Of a stretch of DNA of 64,000 nucleotides, positions 1 through 12,449 are shown piece after piece. Both the position numbers and the translations under genes were made by a program. The stretch is from positions 4,140,361 to 4,204,360 of the forward strand of contig CM035352.1 in the NCBI GenBank assembly GCA_020137815.1. Direction: 5' to 3'. Under the pieces are notes generated by a model. The model did no database searches. It worked only from the letters and a program-made list of their open reading frames with translations, and was not told where the DNA came from. The stretch is from Hormiphora californensis (lineage: Eukaryota; Ctenophora; Tentaculata; Cydippida; Pleurobrachiidae). Position 1 is the first letter of the stretch, and each line of letters opens with the position of its first letter.

Positions 1-920
1 AAATCAACGAAGCCAATGAACGAAGGGTGTATTATAATACGCGTGCAGACTTTTTAGAAACTACGAGAATTGTACTGGTAGGAGAGAGAGAAGACAGACG
101 TAGGGAGGGAGAGAGAGATATAAGAGATTTAGGAAACAGAGAGAACACAAGATATAACTGGAAGACGTCTGTCTCTGTCGGAGAGAGATAAGGTAAATTA
201 GAAACAATAGATCATCAATTGCATTGGGAAGTAAAAATAGTAGTTTTTATTTGAGTACACGAGGTATCTCCACCACACTATGACGTACCAACTAAGATGA
301 CGCATCTACCAGACAAATTGCAATTGCGTTTTCAATTTGTGATGAAATTGAAAGCAGCACCCATACGAATTTAATATACAGAGACCTGAGAATATAACGC
401 CTGTTGTTTCCTGTCACAGTGCAACCGCAACACATGACAGTATTAAACAGTGACTACAGCTGCTGACAGGAATTCAGTAACAGTACCTGAACAAACAGAA
501 TGAACACTCTCTCAGATCTGCAGGGGGTTCAGGTATCAAACTGATATTATAAAGATGAGAGGAGGTATCTCCGCTAGCGATCAGATAATTACTGGTTTAG
601 CGTCCTTTCTCTATTCTTTCTCTCTTTCTCTCGCTCTATCTTTCCCTCTCTATCTCTCTCCCTCTATCTCTGGCTCTCTTTTATTCTTTACTCCCTATTT
701 TTCTTTTTCTTGACTCTCATAACTCATCATATCCATCTCCATACTTTCTCCTTGCAACTACTTACTACCATGCTCTCTCTCTCTCTCACTCTACTTTCTC
801 TCTCCCTCTCTCCTTGGCGACTGTTTACCCTCCCTCCCCCGATGTTATCACTATGACAACACAAGGAGTAGTATTGATCAGCCAAAAACACAGAGTGGTA
901 CTTGGTAGAGAGTATAATTT
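1..920. other. Non-coding stretch, CT/GA-rich
   Basis: I see no gene here. The stretch has purine-rich GAGA tracts near 80-190 and pyrimidine-rich CTCT tracts near 600-830. It ends at the (AAT)n tail that marks the 3' end of retrotransposon copy A. Confidence 0.6.
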
Positions 921-961
921 AATAATATAATAATAATAATCCGCGCTTATATACCGCCCAT

Positions 962-2302
962 CACGGCGTGCCTGGTGAAATTTTAACACGACCTAGCATG
1001 CGACGGGAAACCACCACTTGTACGTGGTAGCTGAGGGTCTACAGAATGGCGCTACGGTGCGGGAAAAAACATTCCATTCCCTAAAATCTTTTTTTTTACT
1101 TTTATTTGATTTGGGTCAAAATTGGCTATATTAAACGTGGTCCCGAAAAATCCATAATGACTTAGCACACGAAATATGTCACCCCTACCTATTTTTGCAC
1201 GTAGAATCGATTGCCGTTGAAGTCGAATCTCTAAAATGACTGTAAAATGGTCAAAAGTTGATTTTTTACCATTTTTTGGAGGTTTTTGGCCCCTAAATCA
1301 TTAAAAACGTTGAGATAGGAATTTGAAACTAGTGCCAATCGTTAAAATGGTCATTTTTCTACAAAGAACCAAGTTTTCATGTATATCCGATTTATGGTTA
1401 GATTTGGGCAAATTGTTGAAATCTGCCAACTAGGAGAACCGTAACTTGATTTTCTTGTTTTTTGGATTTTGGCATTTTTGACAAACTTCTGATTGAAATG
1501 GTCAATCGGGACCATGCTTAAGTTGTTTATGGGACAATTTTCGACTAAAATCCAAGATTTCATACCAATCCAATAACAGATCGTTGATTTATAGTAAATT
1601 TAAGTAGGCAAAACGGTCAAAATGACAACTTTTCTTGCTTATTTTGACCGTTTTGCCTACTTAAATTTTCTATAAATCAACGATCTGTTATTGGATTGGT
1701 ATGAAATCTTGGATTTTAGTCGAAAATTGTCCCATAAACAACTTAAGCATGGTCCCGATTGACCATTTCAATCAGAAGTTTGTCAAAAATGCCAAAATCC
1801 AAAAAACAAGAAAATCAAGTTACGGTTCTCCTAGTTGGCAGATTTCAACAATTTGCCCAAATCTAACCATAAATCGGATATACATGAAAACTTGGTTCTT
1901 GGTAGAAAAATGACCATTTTAACGATTGGCACTAGTTTCAAATTCCTATCTCAACGTTTTTAATGATTTAGGGGCCAAAAACCTCCAAAAAATGGTAAAA
2001 AATCAACTTTTGACCATTTTACAGTCATTTTAGAGATTCGACTTCAACGGCAATCGATTCTACGTGCAAAAATAGGTAGGGGTGACATATTTCGTGTGCT
2101 AAGTCATTATGGATTTTTCGGGACCACGTTTAATATAGCCAATTTTGACCCAAATCAAATAAAAGTAAAAAAAAAGATTTTAGGGAATGGAATGTTTTTT
2201 CCCGCACCGTAGCGCCATTCTGTAGACCCTCAGCTACCACGTACAAGTGGTGGTTTCCCGTCGCATGCTAGGTCGTGTTAAAATTTCACCAGGCACGCCG
2301 TG
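962..2302. mobile_element. Near-perfect palindromic (foldback) element
   Basis: The left arm (962-1623, 662 bp) and right arm (1641-2302, 662 bp) are reverse complements with only a few mismatches, around a 17-bp loop. The ends read CACGGCGTGCCTGGTG and its complement. CCAT flanks both ends (958-961 and 2303-2306), while the related copy B near 9,770 has a single CCAT, so this is an insertion with a 4-bp target duplication. No transposase is encoded; the 70-codon open frame in each arm is the same sequence read twice. I infer a non-autonomous DNA transposon and cannot name its superfamily. Confidence 0.85.
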
Positions 2303-2834
2303 CCATACCCGACGGAAACATGTCAAAATATTGGCGATGCTCCGCCTGGTCATCAGAGCGGTATATCCTCGAGTAAATATATGACACACACAAACACTCT
2401 GGTTGAAAAAGACAATATATAGAAGCCGATATAACTGGACCTTATAAAACTGGTGAAAAACTGGTCCCATAAACCTGTAGATATAAATTTTAAAACCACT
2501 ATACTCAACCTGCTAGGAAAAAAGGATACTAGGTAGTGATTTAATAGCATGGGCTAGAGAGAGGATGACACTGATTGCCCGCAGGCTCCACAACTACACC
2601 AACATTACAACCCAGCCGCGGGTTCCCCATCACCCCACTCCAAATGCACCAACGAAGAGATGTGTCTTCAGACGGGCCTTGAATGTATCCACATTGGGGA
2701 TTGACCTGAGCTCAAGAGGTAACTCATTCCAAATAGTAGGCAGGAACACTGATAGTCTCCTTCGTCTCAACTTAGAGTTGGCGTTGATGCTTTCATCTTT
2801 GGGTGTTTTAATCTGTACGGATCAGTAACACTAG

Positions 2835-3962
2835 TCATCCTTGTTGTCCTGGAGAGACCCCAGCTGTCATCAAGTGGCAACCATTTCCTGGAGGTAACGG
2901 GGTGCTGTTCCATAGACTATCTTGTAGGCTATCAGGACAGGCTTTGAAGTCCAGTCTGTAGGAGATGGGCAAGATATGGCACTGCCTGGAAGTATTCCAA
3001 ATAGCTTTCCTGGTGTCCATGGATGTTGTATTATAAAGCGGACACAGGCGTTGAGAAGTTTCTGGAGCCCACTGAGAACTCGAACCGGAAGTCCACAGTA
3101 CAGTATGTTACTGTAATCAATTCTTGATATGATCAATTGTTTGACCAACATTATCTTGGTTGGAATATCAAAACACCTGTGCAACTGCCAGAGATTCCGT
3201 AATTGCCAATCCACACTGTTTCCTCACATTGTTAACCTGTCGTTCAAGATTGAGATTGTGATCCAAGAGAATTCCTAGGGTTTTCCCGTTTGTTCCACTA
3301 CATTCACTAGGGGAGATTTCTGTTCCCTCCAAAGTTAATGACTGGATCGAAGTGACCTTGCCTAAGGAACTGCGCTTTCCAAGAAGGATGAATTCTGTCT
3401 TAGCCTCGTTACACTTCAACCACTGTCCCACCATCCACCGCTTCATCACCTTCGCCAGACATTCCTCAATATCCCACCTTTGCCTCCGACCAGCCAGTAG
3501 AATCTGTAGGAACCGGCTCACATAGAGCTGGGAGTCGTCAGCATATAACTTTATCCGGAGTCCGTATGGTTCCACAATGTCCTGTACAGCCTCAATGTAT
3601 AGTAGAAACAAAATAGGACCCAGGAGGGACCCTTGGGGCACTCCACAGAGTAAGGCCAGAGTATCCGAGAGACAATCACCAACCGAGACTCTAAAAGATC
3701 TGGAACTCAGGTAACTCTTAAACCATTGAAGAGGATCGCCATCCACTCCAAAACGTTTCTGCAGCACCTCTAACAACTTCTCATGATCCACTGTGTCAAA
3801 CGCAGCGCTCATGTCCAAACATATCAGAGCCACAACATTTCCTTTATCCATCTCCCCTAACACATCATCGAACATACTGGCTAACAGCGTTTCGCAGCTA
3901 TGACCTGCACGATAACCGGATTGATGCTTGCCCAAAAGTGAATTGCTTTCAAGGGTACTCAT
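2835..3962 (-). pseudogene. Reverse transcriptase fragment of retrotransposon copy A
   Basis: Two overlapping frames (3168-3962 and 2835-3214) together cover the RT palm and C-terminal region. Visible motifs are the motif A region DMSAAFDTVDH, then [14 protein letters not shown] and the catalytic [10 protein letters not shown]. At least one frameshift near 3,190 separates the C-terminal piece, and another break near 3,490 disturbs the sequence after YADD. Copy B (10,077-11,189) holds the same region in one open frame, which confirms the disruption here. Confidence 0.88.
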
Positions 3963-4329
3963 TCAGTTGTTGAGCACCACCTTTCTAGGAGCTTAGAAAG
4001 GAATGGATGTTTGAGACAGACGATAGTTACTGAGAGCTTCCCTATCTCCGTACATATTCTTGATGGTAGGAAACCGATAGCCTTCTGGAGCGATTCTGCA
4101 ACTTTTTGACTGAGGGAGAGATTGGTTTACAATCGATGTTTAATACCGGAGCAAGATCCCTGATACACTCCTTTACTACCCTGTGGGGAACGGATAAAGG
4201 GTCACAAGTTTTGCTTGACATAGACTTACCACCAAAACAAGTTTCCTCCTCAGATATCTCCTTGAATTCCTTCCATTTTTGAATCACAGGCCCCTTTCCG
4301 GGTTCCTCAAAGTCCCAGCTTGCTGTTGT

Positions 4330-5300
4330 TTCCTCATTGACTTGGGTTCGAATTTTTTCCCACTTTGGAGCTAAAACTGCGAAAAATCATCCGCCCAACT
4401 CTTCGTGTTTGTTGTTTCAGGGAGGATTGATTCAGCTTTTCCCAGGAGTTTCTGTAGCTTACTCTGTATTTTCTCTTTGGATCACCTTTGACAGCGTCTA
4501 AGTCCTCTCTAATGAAAGTGACCTCTTTCCTTACCATATTTCCTACAGCTTCTTCAGATCGTTAAATCTCCGCTTTGCGTCCTCGGGTTCCATGCTTTCC
4601 GCCAATACCGTTCCGCATTCCTCCTCCTTTACGAAGAAATCCCCTGAGTTCCCTCATCCCTCCACGGTTTAAACTTTTTCCCCATCCTCTCCGCTTCCCG
4701 GTACACGCTTTTCCACATTTCCTTCCCAGCCAACGATAGAAGTTCACAACACCCTCCTCAGGATCCCTGCCTCTGTCAAAATCCCCTTTTCCCCCCCAAG
4801 TCCTCCTTAAATCCTTCCAATCCCTGATTTGTAGTCCATATACTCTCGATACACTGTTTTCTTCAGACAGGAATTCGACAGGTCGGGCCTAAACTTAATC
4901 CCAAACTGCCCCAGGAAATGATCTGATGTAGTACCATTGGGAAAAATGGATATATCACCCAGATGTTTTCCCCCGCTTATTACCAGGTCACCAAGGTTCC
5001 TCCCAAATCTGTGATTTGGCAGTATGGTACCCTTTGTTGAAGGTCAAATGAATCCACAGTTCCAACAGTTTTCCTCGCTAGAAGTTGGTTATCATCTTGT
5101 ACTTGGAAGTTTAGGTCTCCAGCAATGATAGGAGTACCTTGCTTCATACAAGCCGGAAAGGTAGTCCCAAATTCTGATAGGAAAGTTTCTTTTTGTAAGT
5201 CTTGACTTAGGTGTGTACGGGGGGACGAAGACATTACAGACCTCTTCGGTTGATCCCTGTCCTGATGAGAACCTCTTGAACTTGAAATATTTTATTTGGC
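4330..5300 (-). pseudogene. APE-type endonuclease and linker remnants of copy A
   Basis: The minus frame at 4980-5234 contains IIAGDLNFQV followed by the VDSFDLQQRV segment and a downstream GGT(L) motif, the pattern of apurinic-type endonucleases in LINE ORF2 proteins. Further remnants at 4,042-4,537 lie between endonuclease and RT. Frames are broken many times, so no functional protein is expected. Confidence 0.75.
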
Positions 5301-5699
5301 TTCACGACACTGCCGAAGAACTTGCCATCTCCCAAAGAGAATTCCATTTCCCCCACCTCCTCGGGCTCCTCTGGGGCACGAGAAAATTTCCCATCCATTT
5401 TCTCTTATTTCTTGGAGTTTCCCTGTGTCTGTGGACTTCAAAATGTTTTTCCCCGTATAAGACATATATCACAATCTTTATCCTCCAGATTTTAAAAGAT
5501 ACCTCCATTTTTTTTGACAAGAGAGCGGACATTTAATGTCCCAAAACTTTCCAAGTCTTTTCCTGTGTAGTTCCTCCTTGTCCTCGTCCATACAGGGTTT
5601 TTTTCCCTCTTTGCTTACCAATACACCTGAAGTCCTCTCCATAAGCCGTGCCCGTTCGTTGATGTACGAGGGACAACCACAGACTAGAAGCATATGGGT

Positions 5700-6479
5700 C
5701 CTCCCCATACTTCTTGTCCTCCCCAGATCCTCCACGCCCCACAATTCACACACTTCATCTTACCAGTATCATTGGGCTTCTTTGCTCTACATCTTTCTCG
5801 ATGTGTTCCAGCACAGAAACGCATACGGAGTATCCTTCTGTGGACAGTATATAGACCTGCAATGTGACCAAATCCCCTTTACAGTGATAACATTGTATCA
5901 CGTGATACCTGTTTCTTCACCAAATGCTGTCGAAGTCCCAAGTTAATCCTATCACCGTTATCAGATAAGAGCCTCCGGATCTCCGGTGCCATCTGGATCA
6001 CTGCATACCTGTCTCTTTCGCTCACGAACACCACTTTTAACTTCTTGTCCTCTTGATACAGCTTCCTGATGTTCTCATTTTTATCCAAAATCGCTGCCAG
6101 GATAGTCTCCTTTTTCAGTAGTTCTGGGTCCAAATCATTTATTGTCACCTTTGGTTCAAGCTTCTTGGCCTCCTCTGAGAAGAATGACATAGAACAGTCC
6201 TGTGCGAGAGGAGTCAAAACTTTTTCCGCTTCCTTCATCTGGTCCTCATTAGGGAAATACAGCCGGGTATGGTCACTGTTCACTCTGGATCTCACCACCG
6301 GTATCGTCTTCAAAGCAGTTTCCACTTTAGGCTTGACCTCATCAGTCCACTTCTTAGCACAGAATCGGGAATCCTGGCTCTCCTTCCTCATTGGTGCCAG
6401 TTTTAATATTCACATAGTGTTTCATCGTAGGTGTAACCGGTTCCTCTGGATCACCACCACCAACATCACTTCCTCCCAT
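5700..6479 (-). pseudogene. ORF1 (gag-like) remnant of copy A
   Basis: A likely start ATG lies at 6479-6477; a frameshift near 6,390 moves the reading into the 5879-6391 frame, a charged, partly helical protein. Cysteine/histidine-rich sequence follows at about 5,720-5,900, including C-x2-C pairs and a KCVNCG motif, consistent with decayed zinc knuckles. This matches the usual ORF1 layout of CR1/L2-like elements (RNA-binding region plus CCHC knuckles). The assignment rests on position and composition. Confidence 0.6.
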
Positions 6480-6499
6480 TCTCCACAGGTTTGACTAGG

Positions 6500-8975
6500 C
6501 AGATATAGTCGAAATCAGATTTCCCTTTTGAAATTTTGCAAACGATTCTCTCAGATCAAATGGTCTCCAGGACAAAACATTGCCGGACGCGGAAGCATTT
6601 TGTAGCAGCTTTAGAAGATCCCAAGCTGAGGCTTATGGACGACGACGGACAGAGGTCACCCCTCTCAAGCACACTAACAAATCACTACCCTTTTAATCAT
6701 TATTAATACTCCCTGATAACAATTTCAAATACTCCAGTGATAACTTGTCAATTACTCGTAACGGTCTCTAAAACCCCGTGCACGCCGGCCAACAGCAAAC
6801 TTCACTGTATCACTTGTAAGTTAAGTTAAAGTAGGCCTAACAGAGATCTAAAAGATTAGAGAATAGATGCTAACACAGTTATCGGAACGATTGCGGCAAC
6901 TCAAATATTTGTTTAAAGTAGTGTTGAAGTTTTAGACATTTTTTTAATCAAGATATACTAATATAACTCCCGATATATCTTCTACATAACAAGGAGTCCC
7001 CACACATTTTAAAAGGGGTGCACGTTTAAAAAGGTAGCCTCAAGAATATTGTTTATATTATGAAAGTTGCTGAACATAAACATGACCTAACAGATCATAC
7101 TAGCCGGCAGGGGTGCCCGCTGTTGCCCAAAAAGTTCTGGGAGTTACAAACCCCGACGGTGACAGTTAGAAGAAAACCACGCACACATAGCTCAGCTGGC
7201 GAACCATTTTCAGAGCAACTAATTACCAGGCACATCACCGGCCCCAAAAAATAGTGCGAGTGTGTGCGATGAAATTAGAAACGCGCTGTGTGCAGTATCA
7301 TACGGGGGACAACGTGTTTAACAGAGATTTGGATGAATTGCCCCTGCCATGCAAAGTGCGTGTAAAAACGCTACACGCAAATAAAATGGGAGAATGAGAG
7401 AGAAAAGAAGAGAATAAAGGAAGAGAGAGGGGAGAAAGAGAAAAGAGTAGAGATAGAGACGAGAGAGAGAAGAGCGAGGAGGTTAAAAATGGCGAAAGGT
7501 GGGGAAGGATTGAGCTAAAAGGGTTCTACTAGAAGGGGACGACATTTCAAATACTAAACCTTTATCGCCTTTTTAGCCCACCCGAATTCATGCGCATCCC
7601 GGTTACGGCAATGGAGGCATAATTAAAAGATTCATCTAACGTGCCGGGAAGAGACCCCCAAGAAGGGAAAGTGATTAATGGGAAGGAGAAAAAGAGATCA
7701 GAAGAGAGAGATAAGAAAGATTTACTTTTGGCCCGTGCCTCTTGATTTGGTCCCCCTTCTCCGGGAGATTCGTTGAGCTTCCCGATGGCGTAATTCTGGA
7801 AAGGTAAAAGGAGACGATGCATAAGGAGATAAACACAAACAGCAGTCCTTTTACCCGTCCATTCTTTATGTGTCCCCCTACGTAAAGGGGATCGGTGGGG
7901 AAAGCAAATATGCATAATTTGCCTGCCGAAAGAGAACAATATAACGGAGAAAATGAATAGACAATTTAAAATGATCGGGTAAAAGGACAATAGAGGAATA
8001 TCAAATGTTCACAATAAACGGAAAAAGCATAAATTAGAAACGGAGACCTCATGCCGATCTAAAATTCATGGCAACAATCCACTACAATCGGTGTTCTGTG
8101 CCTAATTTCTCTTTATAGAGTGTCTGGCAGCAACCATAGTGAGAACACGTTCTTCAAACAACGACTCTCTTCTCTCTCCTCTCTCTCTATCTTCTCCTTC
8201 TCTCTCGCGGCATCCTTTCCTAAGTACTCATCGTTGAGTTGTCGCTGCACACTACCTGCTTCTACTACACCACGATCACTGCTCATGCATATGAGAGATG
8301 CGAGAGAGATAAGAGACAGAGATGAGAGAGTAGACTGAGAGGAGATGAGAATGGGATCACGAGAGAGACGTGCGAGACAGAACTCCGAGAGGAAGAACAG
8401 AAAAATAAATACGTGGAGAGAAATTACAAAAAAAGTGAAACTCAAAAATAATCAAGAATTCAATATAACTCGTGCCAAATAGTCTCAGCCAATTTGTACT
8501 CCTGTTGGCCATTATAGCACAGTCTATTGGAACTCCCAGCTGTGGTTCAACTCATGTTTTTTTTATTGATTCTGTGGCTCTCTTTTTCAATTTGGACTTC
8601 TCTCACCAAATTGGGTTCGTGGTTTTTATGTCTCCAGTTTGGTTATGATGGCTCTTTCCAGTTGGTACTTGATAGTGGGCGTTAGATAGTGGGTGACATG
8701 TTTAATTTCCTACAATGGGGGATGAATGTGAGGCCTGAGGGTGAAATGGAGTACTAGGAGAAAATGGGTGTTAAAATCTGGTTCAGTTAGTGGGGAAGTG
8801 GGCATGTAAAGTAGTCAGCCCGCGATGATATGGTGAACCGTGAACTGGAGGAATAGTTTACACCTTTAGTTAAATACGGTCAAAACACAGAATTTTGGTA
8901 AAAACTAAAAGAGTTTAAAATTGCCCAACACACAGACAGACACAGAAATTCCCTAAAAGTTCGTGTCAACATTTC
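6500..8975. other. Intergenic, no gene seen
   Basis: This lies between retrotransposon copy A and the 3' end of RIOK2. It contains GA-rich tracts (about 7,390-7,490 and 8,290-8,400) and short open frames with no recognisable domain. One 21-bp string at 6908-6928 is the exact reverse complement of 12,817-12,837 in the leader of the PHD-RT element. Confidence 0.5.
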
Positions 8976-11900
8976 TCAAAACCAGTTCTCAGCGCCCTTG
9001 ATCTCATTTGCAGTTTGTCTCTTGTCTCGGTTCAGATAATACTTCTCCCCCTTCTTTATTCGACTCTGCTTGGCTCTCTTCTTCGCTTCGTTCGCCCGTA
9101 CTTTCTTCTTTATATCTTCCTTCGATACCTGAAGAAGAAAAGAATTGAGGAAGACAGCGGGATCCTATATCAAAATTGTAGTGATAAACGTGTTACATTG
9201 AAAACTTTGGACTGGGACCTATTTTTAATCCAAATTGCTAAAAATAACCTCGAATTCCCTCATTTTCAAATTTCAACAACTTTATGAGCCCCATTTACCT
9301 TGCTAGATTGGACAACTTTAAATGTATGCACTGCTTTCTTGGCCTCCTCCTTCTCCTTCTTATCGCGATAGGGAAGATAGGTAGAGTTTTCTATCGGATC
9401 TTCATCATCTTCTTCCGACGACTCATTATCGTCTCCTTCTCCTGTTTTCTCCCCCTCTAATTTAGGGCCATCCTCTTGCACCTCTAGTTCAGGGCATTCT
9501 TCCTCTTCGCTCTCTTCTTCACTTTCTTCTTCTTCTTCTTCACTTTCTTCTTCTTCTTCGTCTTCCGACTCACTCTCTCCCTCCTCATCTCCCTCCTCCT
9601 CGTCCTCTCCCAGATCCTCCTTCTTGAGAGTCAGTTCCTCAAATTGTGATGCCAGATCTCTGGAATATCCACTAGCCTTCATCTCCACGTCAACTGCGCT
9701 CTCACAAACTATCTGGAGGGAGGGAATGACATAATAATAATAATAATAATATAATATTCCGCGCTTATATACCGCCCATACCCGACAGAGACATGTCAAA
9801 ATATTGACGATGTTCCGCCGAATCATCAGAGCGGTATATCCTCGACTACTTATATGACACACTCGAACAGCTCTGGTTGAAAAACAATATATAGACGACT
9901 AAATAAACTTGACTTATAAAACTGAGGGAATAACTGGTCCCATAATCCTGTAGATATAAATTAAAACACACTATACTCACACCTGCTCGAAAAAAGGATA
10001 CTAGGTAATGAATTAATAACATGGCTAGAGAGAGGATGACACTGATTGCCCGCAGGCCCCACAACTACAACAAACATTACAACTCAGCCATGGGTTCCCC
10101 ATCACCCACTCCAAATGCACCAACGAAGAGATGTGTTTTCAGCCGGGTTTTGAAAGTATCCACATTGGGGATTGACCTGAGCTCAAGAGGAAGCTCATTC
10201 CAGACAGAGGGCAGGAATACTGATAACCTCCTACGTCTCAACTTAGAGTTGGCATTGATACTGGTCATCTTTGGATGTTTTAACCTATAGGGATCCGGAA
10301 CATTAGTCATCCTCGTTGTCCTAGAGGTTCCCCAAGTCTCATCACGTGGCACCAAATCCTGGAGATAACACGGGGCTGTTCCATTGACTATTTTGTAGGC
10401 AATCAAACATGCTTTGAAGTCCAACCTGTAGGAGATCGGTAAAATATGACATTGCCTGAAATACTCCATGTAGTTGTCCTGGTGTCCGTGGAGGTTAAAT
10501 ACAAAACGAACACAGGCATTGAGAAGCTTCTGGAGCCCACTGAGAACTCGACCAGGAAGTCCACAATACAGAATGTTACTGTAGTCTATCCTCGATAAAA
10601 TCAACTGTTTGACCAACATTATCTTTGTTGGGATATCAAAACACCTGTGCAGTTGCCAAAGGTTTCGTAACATCAGTCCACACTGTTTCCTCACATTGTT
10701 AACCTGTCGTTCAAGGCCAAGGTTATGATCCAAGAGAATTCCCAGGGTTTTACCATCTGTTCCACTACATTCACTGGGGGAGATTTCCGTTCCTCCAAAG
10801 TTAATAACTGGATCAAAAGAGACTTTGCTTAGAGAACTGCGCTTTCCAAGCAGGATGAATTCCGTTTTGGCCTCATTACACTTCAACCACTGCCCTACCA
10901 TCCACCTCTTCACCTTCGCCAGACACTCCTCAATATCCACCTTTGCCTCAACCCAGCCAGCAGCATCCGTAGGAACCAGACTCACGTAGAGCTGGGAATC
11001 ATCTGCATATAACTTTATCCGGAGTCCATATGGCTCCACAATATCTTGTACAGCCTCGATGTAGAGTAGGAACAAAATAGGACCAAGGAGGGACCCTTGA
11101 GGGACTCCACAAAGTAAAGCAAGGGTTTCCGAAAGGCAATCACCGACCGAAACTCTAAAAGATCTGGAACTCAAATAGCTTAATAGCATAATAGATAAAT
11201 AAATAAATAAATCAATGATATAAATTGTGACAGGGAGATAAGTATGAGTTTTTCATCATGATTTGAATCACTCACATCAGAGAGGTAGGGTCTGTCATCA
11301 GAATCAAAATTGTATCTCTTTCTGAACCACGTCCTTATACACTCCACATCTCTGTCAAAGTAGTACTCGGCATTCGCGTGAGAGGTAGAAATCATCTGAG
11401 AGCGAGAGAGGGGAGAGTAGGTTACTATTGAGTCTCATGGGTAAACATGCTGGTTGGAAAAATGGAAAATGGAAAAAATTTGTCAAACCAACACATGAAC
11501 TGAAATTTAAATCCGCGGCAGGAAATCCGAGCAGAGCAGCGTATGGTATGGAGTCTCACCTGGGGTAAATCAATAACGGTAATACGTTCCCGGTCATCGA
11601 TCATCAGATTAAATTCGTTAAAATCTCCATGAATAAGTCCCATCTGTGCTAGACGAGATACTAGATCCATCAAACGAGTATAAACCTGAAAACAAAACAG
11701 GGGGTTGAATATTATTATAGTTGGGGAACATAGAACCAGGTTAACTTAATTAATCAAAACCACTAATTACCTTCGCTGTGTTGGTGATAGTCTTCACTTG
11801 GGAAAGAGGATATCCCTGGACAAGTTTCATCACAATAGCATGCCTGTTCCAGGAGATGGGCTCTGGTACGGGGTACCCCCTCTCGTGAAGTGCCTTCAAA

Positions 11901-12391
11901 AATGAGTATTCTCGCTCAGCCGCCAGACGAGACAAGTACAACCAAGAAGCGTTCTTTCGTCGCTTCAAATAGTCCCTCTTCTCCTTTACCTTGCGGAAAC
12001 AAACCCGACCAAGGCGGTGCAACTTTAGGACATGCTGTTCTCCATTCTCATCAGCTGCTATGTAGATATCCGACTCTTTGCCCACACCAATCTTGTTTCC
12101 TATCGAGTACACAGCTTCCTGGTTACAGAGAGACCGCAAGGCGAGGTAGTCATACCCAGCGTAGGTAAGATGATACCCCCGGATACCGTTCTTATGATCA
12201 TACCGCACCAGTTTGTATTGTACCAGATCTCTGAGAATCTTGTAGCAGCCACCGTGACGAAGATTTGCAATGGAAGCTATCAGCTCGCTAGGTACCACTT
12301 CATGGTTCTTCATGCCCATCTCCAGGGAGACAAGACATCTGAATTCCTCCCTCGAGAGGTATCTCAGTTGTCGGACGTCAAACTTAACCAT
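8976..12391 (-). CDS. RIOK2: RIO2 atypical serine kinase/ATPase
   Basis: RIO2 is a cytoplasmic 40S ribosome-maturation factor that acts on pre-40S particles. Exons, 5' to 3': 12391-11771, 11685-11560, 11395-11276, 9712-9299, 9128-8976. Phases join cleanly to give 477 residues (about 550 in human). The N-terminal winged-helix domain occupies about residues 1-90. The P-loop GVGKESDIY, the lysine in [10 protein letters not shown], the catalytic loop IHGDFNEFN and the metal-binding aspartate in IDLPQ are all present; this last motif is usually IDFPQ, so F is replaced by L. The [10 protein letters not shown] motif after the kinase domain is typical of RIO2. Exon 4 encodes a very acidic run of E, D and S; exon 5 is a basic helical tail. 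Intron 3 contains retrotransposon copy B. The start is the first Met of the conserved MVKFDV N-terminus. Confidence 0.95.
9732..11190 (-). mobile_element. CR1/L2-like retrotransposon, copy B (5'-truncated)
   Basis: A 5'-truncated copy of the same family as copy A, in the same orientation, within RIOK2 intron 3. It runs from the RT motif region to an (AAT)n tail at 9,732-9,752. Its open frame 10,077-11,189 keeps [18 protein letters not shown] and the C-terminal [15 protein letters not shown] region intact, so it is younger or better preserved than copy A. The truncation point is near 11,190, next to an A-rich TAAATAAATAAATAAATC tract. Confidence 0.88.
10077..11189 (-). pseudogene. Partial reverse transcriptase of copy B
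   Basis: An open frame of about 370 codons covering the second half of the RT and the C-terminal thumb-like region. The catalytic YADD and PQGS motifs are present. The N-terminal RT motifs, the endonuclease and ORF1 are missing because of 5' truncation, so it cannot support its own retrotransposition. Confidence 0.85.
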
Positions 12392-12449
12392 GACCGCTAT
12401 AAGGAAATAACAAGGTTAAACGTTACAATCTGAATGAGAGCTCATTGAA

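Larger units (their letters stand above)
921..6490 (-). mobile_element. Non-LTR retrotransposon, CR1/L2-like, copy A (decayed)
   Basis: A long APE-type LINE on the minus strand. Reading from its 5' side it has an ORF1-like coding stretch (about 5,700-6,480), an endonuclease (about 4,800-5,300), a reverse transcriptase (about 2,870-3,960) and an (AAT)n tail at 921-940. A palindromic element at 962-2302 is inserted in its 3' region; copy B at 9,732-11,190 shows the uninterrupted sequence. Frameshifts break all parts, so this copy is dead. The CR1/L2/Jockey assignment rests on the endonuclease GDLN motif, the [10 protein letters not shown] and YADD motifs, and a C-terminal region of the type usual in that group. 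The 5' end is not defined; it may run to about 6.7 kb. Confidence 0.85.

Noticed and set aside
1351-1913. Identical 70-codon open frames on opposite strands
   Set aside because: They are the same sequence in the two arms of the palindromic element, with no domain or codon signature; a by-product of the inverted repeat.
5213-6494. Plus-strand open frames over copy A
   Set aside because: They are antisense shadows of the ORF1 and endonuclease remnants on the minus strand.
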